From assembly GCA_964017125.1 (NCBI GenBank), contig OZ024916.1, positions 720,107 through 784,106 of the forward strand: a DNA stretch of 64,000 nt. Reading direction: 5' to 3'. This DNA is from Flabesymbios commensalis (taxonomy: Eukaryota > Annelida > Polychaeta > Terebellida > Flabelligeridae). A program made the translations under genes and the position numbers. The notes under the pieces are model-generated. The model worked only from the letters and a program-made list of their open reading frames with translations, was not told where the DNA came from and ran no database searches. Of this stretch, positions 12,401 through 24,400 are shown piece by piece (within the stretch, counting starts at the first letter, position 1; each line of letters begins with the position of its first letter).

Positions 12401-15400
12401 TTGGCTTATTGATGGTTGATAACAATACTCTGGCTGTACTTACCATACTCGCAGGACTGTCCGGTGAACTGGGCATGACAGTTACAGATGTAATCGTCTC
12501 CTACAGGGATACACTCAGCACGGGTACCACAGGGATCTGACGCACATGCATCTGTGGAATACACACATTATCTCAAGTAGCCACATCTCATACACACAAC
12601 CAAGGATTACTGGGAAATAATCTACCAGCGCGTAGCGCGAATCTATTATTCCCAGTAATAAACAGATACGAGATGTATTCACCAGCTTAAGCGATTGTAC
12701 ATTACTTCATTAAAATTAGCATATCGTATTGTAAGATGGTATGAGAGAAATAACTATGGATTATTTGGACAATGGGTCTATATATCGCCAATTGTGATTC
12801 GTTGCACAGTACACCTGTAGGGCCTATACTGCTTTACTATAAAAAGGCTGATACAAAGTTATTCTTTGAAGCCATTGGTCATCGACTGGATAGTGCACGT
12901 GAATATTAGGGCCCCACTCATTTCCCCTAAAAGTGAATATAAATGAAAAATATTGTTTTATGTCGCTTCCTGCATATTGAGGCAATATCGCGACAGGCGA
13001 CGAGAATAAGTGCACAGTAGGGAAAATGTCCCATCCTTATTAAGTGATTTTATTGATTCTATAACACGATACCAGAGACAACACGCCATGGATTTTACCA
13101 GTTTGAAGAATTGTATAATATATATAAGCAAAATGCGGGACGGCTCGTCGGATCTAGTGTTCTCAAATAATTCATGTAATTGAGGTAGGCATTTTAGTAA
13201 ACTAAAATATAAGAAGCCTGATGTTTTGTATGAAGCTAGATAATCACTGATGGACCCGCTGTATATAAATAACGTTACAAGGCGGATCAATCAGACTATT
13301 AGTGCAATTTAGGGTCAATATGTCCATCAATATTATCATAAAAATGAAGTTAATGTTATATAGAAACTTTGTTTTTTTTTAGAATCTTCACATTTTTAGA
13401 ATTGCTAACATATTTATATAATTTGTATACAGGTGGATATCAGTCAAATTCTCTCTTAAACTCGTTATTTGACATCCCAACAATAACTAGACGTTGAGCC
13501 ACTGGTGGTTTAATGTCTGTGACGCTGTAATAACATTCAACCGACATTGGAGCAAACGTCTCTTGTTGGCTGGTACATATTTCTAAGGGTGTGCTGTTAT
13601 GAGGGAAGGGTGTCATGTAAAACACATATAATACAACCAGTGTACATATAGATGTATACACACCAATTTGAACACTAAATGGCGACTTATGTTTAATAAA
13701 ATTATATCAAAATAAAATACATGTAGGACACGAATTATGCAAAAAAATCAAATTATTACATTATTATAATCTAGTTACTATTGTCTGTTATTTTAATATA
13801 AAATTATTTATTTCTCAGCAGTTTGGTCCATCAATTGCATATGAAAAACTAATTTGTGTCGGGTAATAAACAATTGTTCTGGGCGTGGTTTGCGATAAAA
13901 TTTGTCAAAACTAATATATTAAACAAGCATATTCAGATCTAAAATTATTTCCAGCTTCTTTATTTTGTTAATAATTCAGAAATATGAACATATTCCCAAG
14001 TATGTCTAGAGAAATATCATTTTGTCTATTTAAAACAAATACCCCATTTTCGACGCACCTTTTGAGAATAGCTCATATAGCAAAATAAATAGTTTCAAAT
14101 ATCAATATGAAATTAATGTCAATAAACTAAAAAACAATGTCTCTGGCAATAGTTTACCGAGGGTACATGTTCCTGTTGCAGGTTTCTGTCAGGAATGCAC
14201 GCTTAGCAGGGTTACGTTAAGTTTATGTTTATGTTATCATTGTATTGCTTTCACACAGTTTCACTCACAGTTTCACATCTCAAAGGTATCGTTATAATAT
14301 TAAATAATTATATATGATCATCTAATTGGAAAAATACAATATAACTCACTGATCGTGATTGTCGTTTGTGAAACAGTTGTTGGAATCTCTTCTACCGTGG
14401 TCTCCTCAATAGTTGTAATGTCTTGACCTGTTGCTTCAGGTGCAGTTGTTGTCTGCTGAACTGTGGTTGGAATGTTTTCAGTTGTGGTCTTTTCAATAGT
14501 TGTGGTGTCTTGAACTGTCGTTGTTTGAGTCCTAGTTGTGGCTTCTGCTGTCGTTTCCACAGTTGTTGGAACTGTCGTAGGAATGTCCTCCGTTGTTGTC
14601 CCTTCAATAGTTGTGGTGTCTTGATCTGTTGTTGTTTGAGTCGTGGTTGTGGCTTCTGCTGTCGTTTCCACAGTTGTTGGAACTGTCGTAGGAATGTCTT
14701 CCGTTGTGGTACCTTCAAAAGTTGTGGTGTCTTGACCTGTTGTTGTTTGAGTCTTGGTTGTGGCTTCTGCTGTCGTTTCCACAGTTGTTGGAACTGTCGT
14801 AGGAATGTCCTCCGTTGTTGTCCCTTCAATGATTGTGGTGTCTTTACCTGTTGTTGTTTGAGTCTTGGTTGTGGCTTCTGCTGTCGTTTCCACAGTTGTT
14901 GGAACTGTCGTAGGAATGTCTTCCGTTGTGGTACCTTCAATAGTTGTGGTGTCTTGACCTGTTGTTGTTAGAGTCTTGGTTGTGGCTTCTGCTGTCATTT
15001 CCACAGTTGTTGGAACTGTCGTAGGAATGTCCTCCGTTGTTGTCCCTTCAATAGTTGAGGTGTCTTTACCTGTTGTTGTTTGAGTCTTGGTTGTGGCTTC
15101 TGCCGTCGTTTCCACAGTTGTTGGAACTGTCGTGGGAATGTCTTCCATTGTGGTACCTTCAATAGTTGTGGTGTCTTGACCTGTTGTTGTTTGAGTCTTG
15201 GTTGTGGCTTCTGCTGTCATTTCGACAGTTGTTGGAATTGTCGAAGGAATGTCTTCCGTTGTGGTACCTTCATTAGTTGTGGTGTCTTGACCTGTTGTTG
15301 TTTGAGTCTTGGTTGTGGCTTCTGCTGTCGTTTCCACAGTTGTTGGAACTGTCGTAGGAATGTCCTCCGTTGTTGTCCCTTCAATAGCTGTGGTGTCTTT

Positions 15401-18400
15401 ACCTGTTGTTGTTTGAGTCTTGGTTGTGGCTTCTGCCGTCGTTTCCACAGTTGTTGGAACTGTCGTGGGAATGTCTTCCGTTGTGGTACCTTCAATAGTT
15501 GTGGTGTCTTGACCTGTTGTTGTTTGAGTCTTGGTTGTGGCTTCTGCTGTCGTTTCCACAGTTGTTGGAACTGTCGAAGGAATGTCTTCCGTTGTGGTAC
15601 CTTCAATAGTTGTGGTGTCTTGACCTGTTGTTGTTTGAGTCTTGGTTGTGGCTTCTGCTGTCGTTTCCACAGTTGTTGGAACTGTCGTAGGAATGTCTTC
15701 CGTTGTGGTCCCTTCAATAGTTGTGGTGTCTTGACCTGTTGTTGTTTGAGTCTTGGTTGTGGCTTCTGCTGTCGTTTCCACAGTTGTTGGAACTGTCGTA
15801 GGAATGTCTTCCGTTGTGGTCCCTTCAATAGTTGTGGTGTCTTTACCTGTTGTTGTTTGAGTCTTTGTTGTGGCTTCTGCTGTCGTTTCCACAGTTGTTG
15901 GAACTGTCGTAGGAATGTCCTCCGTTGTGGTACCTTCAATAGTTGTTGTGTCTTGACCTGTTGTTGTTTGAGTCTTGGTTGTGGCTTCTGCTGTCGTTTC
16001 CACAGTTGTTGGAACTGTCGTAGGAATGTCCTCCGGTGTTGTCCCTTCAATAGTTGTGGTGTCTTGACCTGTTGTTATTTGAGTCTTGGTTGTGGCTTCT
16101 GCTGTCGTTTCCACAGTTGTTGGAACTGTCGAAGGAATGTCTTCCGTTGTGGTACCTTCATCAGTTGTGGTGTCTTGACCTGTTGTTGTTTGAGTCTTGG
16201 TTGTGGCTTCTGCTGTCGTTTCCACAGTTGTTGGAACTGTCGTAGGAATGTCCTCCGTTGTTGTCCCTTCAATAGTTGTGGTGTCTTTACCTGTTGTTGT
16301 TTGAGTCTTGGTTGTGGCTTCTGCTGTCGTTTCCACAGTTGTTGGAACTGTCGTAGGAATGTCCTCCTTTGTGGTACCTTCAATAGTTGTGGTGTCTTGA
16401 CCTGTTGTTGTTTGAGTCTTGGTTGTGGCTTCTGCTGTTGTTTTCACAGTTGTTGGAACTGTCGTAGGAATGTCTTCCGTTGTGGTACCTTTAATAGTTG
16501 TGGTGTCTTGACCTGTTGTTGTTTGAGTCTTGGTTGTGGCTTCTGCTGTCGTTTCCACAGTTGTTGGAACTGTCGTAGGAATGTCTTCCGTTGTGGTCTC
16601 TTCAATAGTTGTGGTGTCTTGACCTGTTGTTGTTTGAGTCTTGGTTGTGGCTTCTGCTGTCGTTTCCACAGTTGTTGGAACTGTCGAAGGAATGTCTTCC
16701 GTTGTGGTACCTTCAATAGTTGTGGTGTCTTGACCAGTTATTGTTTGAGTCTTGGTTGTGGCTTCTGCTGTTGTTTCCACAGTTGTTGGAACTGTCGTAG
16801 GAATGTCCTCCGTTGTGGTACCTTCAATAGTTGTGGTGTCTTGACCTGTTGTTGTTTGAGTCTTGGTTGTGGCTTCTGCTGTCGTTTCCACAGTTGTTGG
16901 AACTGTCGTAGGAATGTCTTCAGTTGTGGTACCTTCAATAGTTGTGGTGTCTTGACCTGTTGTTGTTTGAGTCTTGGTTGTGGCCTTTGCTGTCGTTTCC
17001 ACAGTTGTTGGAACTGTCGTAGGAATGTCCTCCGTTGTTGTCCCTTCAATAGTTGTGGTGTCTTGATCTGTTGTTGTTTGAGTCGTGGTTGTGGCTTCTG
17101 CTGCCGTTTCCACAGTTGTTGGAACTGTCGTAGGAATGTCTTCCGTTGTGGTCCCTTCAATAGTTGTGGTGTCTTGACCTGTTGTTGTTTGAGTCATGGT
17201 TGTGGCTTCTGCTGTTGTTTCCACAATTGTTGGAACTGTCGTAGGAATGTCTTCCGTTGTGGTACCTTCAATAGTTGTGGTGTTTTGACCTGTTGTTGTT
17301 TGAGTCTTGGTTGTGACTTCTGCTGTCGTTTCCACAGTTGTTGAAACTGTCGTAGGAATGTCCTCCGTTGTTGTCCCTTCAATAGTTGTGGTGTCTTGAT
17401 CTGTTGTTGTTTGAGTCGTGGTTGTGGCTTCTGCTGTCGTTTCCACAGTTGTTGGAACTGTCGTAGGAATGTCTTCCGTTGTGGTCCCTTCAATAGTTGT
17501 GGTGTCTTGACCTGTTGTTGTTTGAGTCTTGGTTGTGGCTTCTGCTGTCGTTTCCACAGTTGTTGGAACTGTCGTAGGAATGTCCTCCGTTGTTGTCCCT
17601 TCAATAGTTGTGGTGTCTTGATCTGTTGTTGTTTGAGTCGTGGTTGTGACTTCTGCTGTCGTTTCCACAGTTGTTGGAACTGTCGTAGGAATATCTTCCG
17701 TTGTGGTCCCTTCAATAGTTGTGGTGTCTTGACCTGTTGTTGTTTGAGTCTTGGTTGTGGCTTCTGCTGTTGTTTCCACAGTTGTTGGAACTGTCGTAGG
17801 AATGTTTTCCGTTGTTGTCCCTTCAATAGTTGTGGTGTCTTGACCTGTTGTTGTTTGAGTCTTGGTTGTGGCTTCTGCTGTCGTTTCCACAGTTGTTGGA
17901 ACTGTCGAAGGAATGTCTTCCGTTGTGGTACCTTCATTAGTTGTGGTGTCTTGACCTGTTGTTGTTTGAGTCTTGGTTGTGGCTTCTGCTGTCGTTTCCA
18001 CAGTTGTTGGAACTGTCGTAGGAATGTCTTCCGTTGTGGTCCCTTCAATAGTTGTGGTGTCTTGACCTGTTGTTGTTTGAGTCTTGGTTGTGGCTTCTGC
18101 TGTTGTTTCTACAGTTGTTGGAACTGTCGTAGGAATGTCTTCCGTTGTGGTCCCTTCAATAGTTGTGGTGTCTTTACCTGTTGTTGTTTGAGTCTTGGTT
18201 GTGGCTTCTGCTGTCGTTTCCACAGTTGTTGGAACTGTCGTAGGAATGTCCTCCGTTGTGGTACCTTCAATAGTTGTTGTGTCTTGACCTGTTGTTGTTT
18301 GAGTCTTGGTTGTGGCTTCTGCTGTCGTTTCCACAGTTGTTGGAACTGTCGTAGGAATGTCCTCCGTTGTGGTCCCTTCAATAGTTGTGGTGTCTTGACC

Positions 18401-21400
18401 TGTTGTTGTTTGAGTCTTGGCTGTGGCTTCTGCTGTCGTTTCCACAGTTGCTGGAACTGTCGTAGGAATGTCTTCCGTTGTGGTACCTTCAATAGTTGTG
18501 GTGTCTTGACCTGTTGTTGTTTGAGTCTTGGTTGTGGCTTCTGCTGTCGTTTCCACAGTTGTTGGAACTGTCGTAGGAATGTCTTCCGTTGTGGTCTCTT
18601 CAATAGTTGTGGTGTCTTGACCTGTTGTTGTTTGAGTCTTAGTTGTGGCTTCTGCTGTCGTTTCCACAGTTGTTGGAACTGTCGAAGGAATGTCTTCCGT
18701 TGTGGTACCTTCAATAGTTGTGGTGTCTTGACCAGTTATTGTTTGAGTCTTGGTTGTGGCTTCTGCTGTCGTTTCCACAGTTGTTGGAACTGTCGTAGGA
18801 ATGTCCTCCGTTGTTGTCCCTTCAATAGCTGCGGTGTCTTGATCTGTTGTTGTTTGGGTCGTGGTTGTGGCTTCTGCTGTCGTTTCCACAGTTGTTGGAA
18901 CTATCGTAGGAATGTCTTCCGTTGTGGTCCCTTCAATAGTTGTGGTGTCTTGATCTGTTGTTGTTTGAGTCGTGGTTGTGGCTTCTGCTGTTGTTTCCAC
19001 AGTTGTTGGAACTGTCGTAGGAATGTCTTCCGTTGTGGTCCCTTCAATAGTTGTGGTGTCTTGACCTGTTGTTGTTTGAGTCTTGGTTGTGGCATCTGCT
19101 GTTGTTTCCACAGTTGTTGAAACTGTCGTAGGAATGTCCTCCGTTGTTGTCCCTTCAATAGTTGTGGTGTCTTGATCTGTTGTTGTTTGAGTCTTGGTTG
19201 TGGCTTCTGCTGTCGTTTCCACAGTTGTTGGAACTGTCGTAGGAATGTCTTCCGTTGTGGTACCTTCAATAGTTGTGGTGTCTTGACCTGTTGTTGTTTG
19301 AGTCTTGGTTGTGGCTTCTGCTGTCGTTTCCACAGTTGTTGGAACTGTCGTAGGAATGTCCTCCGTTGTTGTCCCTTCAATGGTTGTGGTGTCTTTACCT
19401 GTTGTTGTTTGAGTCTTGGTTGTGGCTTCTGCTGTCGTTTCTACAGTTGTTGGAACTGTCGTAGGAATGTCTTCCGTTGTGGTACCTTCAATAGTTGTGG
19501 TGTCTTGACCTGTTGTTGTTTGAGTCTTGGTTGTGGCTTCTGCTGTCGTTTCCACAGTTGTTGGAACTGTCGTAGGAATGTCCTCCGTTGTTGTCCCTTC
19601 AATAGTTGTGGTGTCTTTACCTGTTGTTGTTTGAGTCTTGGTTGTGGCTTCTGCTGTCGTTTCCACAGTTGTTGGAACTGTCGTAGGAATGTCCTCCGTT
19701 GTTGTCCCTTCAATAGTTGTGGTGTCTTTACCTGTTATTGTTTGAGTCTTGGTTGTGGCTTCTGCTGTCGTTTCCACAGTTGTTGGAACTGTCGTAGGAA
19801 TGTCTTCCGTTGTGGTACCTTCAAAAGTTGTGGTGTCTTGACCTGTTGTTGTTTGAGTCTTGGTTGTGGCTTCTGCTGTCGTTTCCACAGTTGTTGGAAC
19901 TGTCGTAGGAATGTCCTCCGTTGTTGTCCCTTCAATAGTTGTGGTGTCTTGATCTGTTGCTGCTTGAGTCGTGGTTGTGGCTTCTGCTGTCGTTTCCACA
20001 GTTGTTGGAAATGTCGTAGGAATGTCCTCCGTTGTTGTCCCTTCAATAGTTGTGGTGTCTTGACCTGTTGTTGTTTGAGTCTTGGTTGTGGCTTCTGCTG
20101 TCGTTTCCACAGTTGTTGGAACTGTCGTAGGAATGTCTTCCGTTGTGGTCCCTTCAATAGTTGTGGTGTCTTGACCTGTTGTTGTTTGAGTCTTGGTTGT
20201 GGCTTCTGCTGTTGTTTCCAGAGTTGTTGGAACTGTCGTAGGAATGTCTTCCGTTGTGGTACCTTCAATAGTTGTGGTGTCTTTACCTGTTGTTGTTTGA
20301 GTCTTGGTTGTGGCTTCTGCTGTCGTTTCCACAGTTGTTGGAACTGTCGTAGGAATGTCTTCCGTTGTGGTACCTTCAATAGTTGTTGTGTCTTGACCTG
20401 TTGTTGTTTGAGTCTTGGTTGTGGCTTCTGCTGTCGTTTCCACAGTTGTTGGAACTGTCGTAGGAATGTCCTCCGTTGTTGTCCCTTCAATAGTTGTGGT
20501 GTCTTGACCTGTTGTTGTTTGAGTCATGGTTGTGGCTTCTGCTGTCGTTTCCACAGTTGTTGGAACTGTCGTAGGAATTTCTTCCGTTGTGGTCCCTTCA
20601 ATAGTTGTGGTGTCTTGACCTGTTGTTGTTTGAGTCTTGGTTGTGGCTTCTGCTGTTGTTTCCACAGTTGTTGGAACTGTCGTAGGAATGTCTTCCGTTG
20701 TGGTACCTTCAATAGTTGTGGTGTCTTGACCTGTTGTTGTTTGAGTCTTGGTTGTGGCTTCTGCTGTCGTTTCCACAGTTGTTGGAACTGTCGTAGGAAT
20801 GTCCTCCGTTGTTGTCCCTTCAATGGTTGTGGTGTCTTGATCTGTTGTTGCTTGAGTCTTGGTTGTGGCTTCTGCTGTCGTTTCCACAGTTGTTGGAACT
20901 GTCGTAGGAATGTCTTCCGTTGTGGTCCCTTCAATAGTTGTGGTGTCTTTACCTGTTGTTGTTTGAGTCTTGGTTGTGGCTTCTGCTGTCGTTTCCACAG
21001 TTGTTGGAACTGTCGTAGGAATGTCTTCCGTTGTGGTACCTTCAATAGTTGTTGTGTCTTGACCTGTTGTTGTTTGAGTCTTGGTTGTGGCTTCTGCTGT
21101 CGTTTCCACAGTTGTTGGAACTGTCGTAGGAATGTCCTCCGTTGTTGTCCCTTCAATAGTTGTGGTGTCTTGACCTGTTGTTCTTTGAGTCTTGGTTGTG
21201 GCTTCTGCTGTCGTTTCCACAGTTGTTGGAACTGTCGTAGGAATGTCTTCCGTTGTGGTCCCTTGAATAGTTGTGGTGTCTTGACCTGTTGTTGTTTGAG
21301 TCTTGGTTGTGGCTTCTGCTGTTGTTTCCACAGTTGTTGGAAATGTCGTAGGAATGTCTTCCGTTGTGGTACCTTCAATAGTTGTGGTGTCTTGACCTGT

Positions 21401-24400
21401 TGTTGTTTGAGTCTTGGTTGTGGCTTCTGCTGTCGTTTCCACAGTTGTTGGAGCTGTCGTAGGAATGTCCTCCGTTGTTGTCCCTTCAATAGTTGTGGTG
21501 TCTTGACCTGTTGTTGTTTGAGTCTTGGTTGTGGCTTCTGCTGTCGTTTCCACAGTTGTTGGAACTGTCGTAGGAATGTCCTCCGTTGTTGTCCCTTCAA
21601 TAGTTGTGGTGTCTTGATCTGTTGTTGTTTGAGTCTTGGTTGTGGCTTCTGCTGTCGTTTCCACAGTTGTTGGAACTGTCGTAGGAATGTCTTCCGTTGT
21701 GGTCCCTTCAATAGTTGTGGTGTCTTGACCTGTTGTTGTTTGAGTCTTGGTTGTGGCTTCTGCTGTTGTTTCCACAGTTGTTGGAACTGTCGTAGGAATG
21801 TCCTCCGTTGTTGTCCCTTCAATAGTTGTGGTGTCTTGATCTGTTGTTGTTTGAGTCTTGGTTGTGGCTTCTGCTGTCGTTTCCACAGTTGTTGGAACTG
21901 TCGTAGGAATGTCTTCCGTTGTGGTACCTTCAATAGTTGTGGTGTCTTGACCTGTTGTTGTTTGAGTCTTGGTTGTGGCTTCTGCTGTCGTTTCCACAGT
22001 TGTTGGAACTGTCGTAGGAATGTTCTCCGTTGTTGTCCCTTCAATGGTTGTGGTGTCTTTACCTGTTGTTGTTTGAGTCTTGGTTGTGGCTTCTGCTGTC
22101 GTTTCCACAGTTGTTGGAACTGTCGTAGGAATGTCTTCCGTTGTGGTACCTTCAATAGTTGTGGTGTCTTGACCTGTTGTTGTTTGAGTCTTGGTTGTGG
22201 CTTCTGCTGTCGTTTCCACAGTTGTTGGAACTGTCGTAGGAATGTCCTCCGTTGTTGTCCCTTCAATAGTTGTGGTGTCTTTACCTGTTGTTGTTTGAGT
22301 CTTGGTTGTGGCTTCTGCTGTCGTTTCCACAGTTGTTGGAACTGTCGTAGGAATGTCCTCCGTTGTTGTCCCTTCAATAGTTGTGGTGTCTTTACCTGTA
22401 GTTGTTTGAGTCTTGGTTGTGGCTTCTGCCGTCGTTTCCACAGTTGTTGGAACTGTCGTGGGAATGTCTTCCGTTGTGGTACCTTCAATAGTTGTGGTGT
22501 CTTGACCTGTCGTTGTTTGAGTCCTGGTTGTGGCTTCTGCTGTCGTTTCCACAGTTGTTGGAACTGTCGTAGGAATGTCTTCCGTTGTGGTCCCTTCAAA
22601 AGTTGTGGTGTCTTGACCTGTTGTTGTTTGAGTCTTGGTTGTGGCTTCTGCTGTCGTTTCCACAGTTGTTGGAACTGTCGTAGGAATGTCCTCCGTTGTT
22701 GTCCCTTCAATAGTTGTGGTGTCTTTACCTGTTATTGTTTGAGTCTTGGTTGTGGCTTCTGCTGTCGTTTCCACAGTTGTTGGAACTGTCGTAGGAATGT
22801 CTTCCGTTGTGGTACCTTCAAAAGTTGTGGTTTCTTGACCTGTTGTTGTTTGAGTCTTGGTTGTGGCTTCTGCTGTCGTTTCCACAGTTGTTGGAACTGT
22901 CGTAGGAATGTCCTCCGTTGTTGTCCCTTCAATAGTTGTGGTGTCTTGATCTGTTGCTGCTTGAGTCGTGGTTGTGGCTTCTGCTGTCGTTTCCACAGTT
23001 GTTGGAACTGTCGTAGGAATGTCCTCCGTTGTTGTCCCTTTAATAGTTGTGGTGTCTTGACCTGTTGTTGTTTGAGTCTTGGTTGTGGCTTCTGCTGTCG
23101 TTTCCACAGTTGTTGGAACTGTCGTAGGAATGTCTTCCGTTGTGGTCCCTTCAATAGTTGTGGTGTCTTGACCTGTTGTTGTTTGAGTCTTGGTTGTGGC
23201 TTCTGCTGTTGTTTCCACAGTTGTTGGAACTGTCGTAGGAATGTCTTCCGTTGTGGTACCTTCAATAGTTGTGGTGTCTTTACCTGTTGTTGTTTGAGTC
23301 TTGGTTGTGGCTTCTGCTGTCGTTTCCACAGTTGTTGGAACTGTCGTAGGAATGTCTTCCGTTGTGGTACCTTCAATAGTTGTTGTGTCTTGACCTGTTG
23401 TTGTTTGAGTCTTGGTTGTGGCTTCTGCTGTCGTTTCCACAGTTGTTGGAACTGTCGTAGGAATGTCTTCCGTTGTTGTCCCTTCAATAGTTGTTGTGTC
23501 TTGACCTGTTGTTGTTTGAGTCTTGGTTGTGGCTTCTGCTGTCGTTTCCACAGTTGTTGGAACTGTCGTAGGAATGTCCTCCGTTGTTGTCCCTTCAATA
23601 GTTGTGGTGTCTTGACCTGTTGTTGTTTGCGTCTTGGTTGTGGGTTCTGCTGTAGTTTCCACAGTTGTTGGAACTGTCGTAGGAATGTCTTCCGTTGTGG
23701 TCCCTTCAATAGTTGTGGTGTCTTGACCTGTTGTTGTTTGAGTCTTGGTTGTGGCTTCTGCTGTTGTTTCCACAGTTGTTGGAACTGTCGTAGGAATGTC
23801 TTCCGTTGTGGTACCTTCAATAGTTGTGGTGTCTTGACCTGTTGTTGTTTGAGTCTTGGTTGTGGCTTCTGCTGTCGTTTCCACAGTTGTTGGAACTGTC
23901 GTAGGAATGTCCTCCGTTGTTGTCCCTTCAATAGTTGTGGTGTCTTGATCTGTTGTTGTTTGAGTCTTGGTTGTGGCTTCTGCTGTCGTTTCCACAGTTG
24001 TTGGAACTGTCGTAGGAATGTCTTCCGTTGTGGTCCCTTCAATAGTTGTGTTGTCTTGACCTGTTGTTGTTTGAGTCTTGGTTGTGGCTTCTGCTGTTGT
24101 TTCCACAGTTGTTGGAACTGTTGTAGGAATGTCTTCCGTTGTGGTCCCTTCAATAGTTGTGGTGTCTTGATCTGTTGTTGTTTGAGTCGTGGTTGTGGCT
24201 TCTGCTGTCGTTTCCACAGTTGTTGGAACTGTCGTAGGAATTTCTTCCGCTGTGGTCTCTTCAAAAGTTGTGGTGTCTTGACCTGTTGTTGTTTGAGTCT
24301 TGGTTGTGGCTTCTGCTGTTGTTTCCACAGTTGTTACAACTGTTGTGGGAATGTCTTCCGTTGTGGTACCTTCAATAGTTGTGGTGTCTTGACCTGTTGT

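Noticed and set aside
12958-13290. 110-codon minus-strand frame in the stalk-EGF intron as an exon
   Set aside because: No recognised motif, no convincing splice sites in phase, and the flanking exons already join in frame without it.
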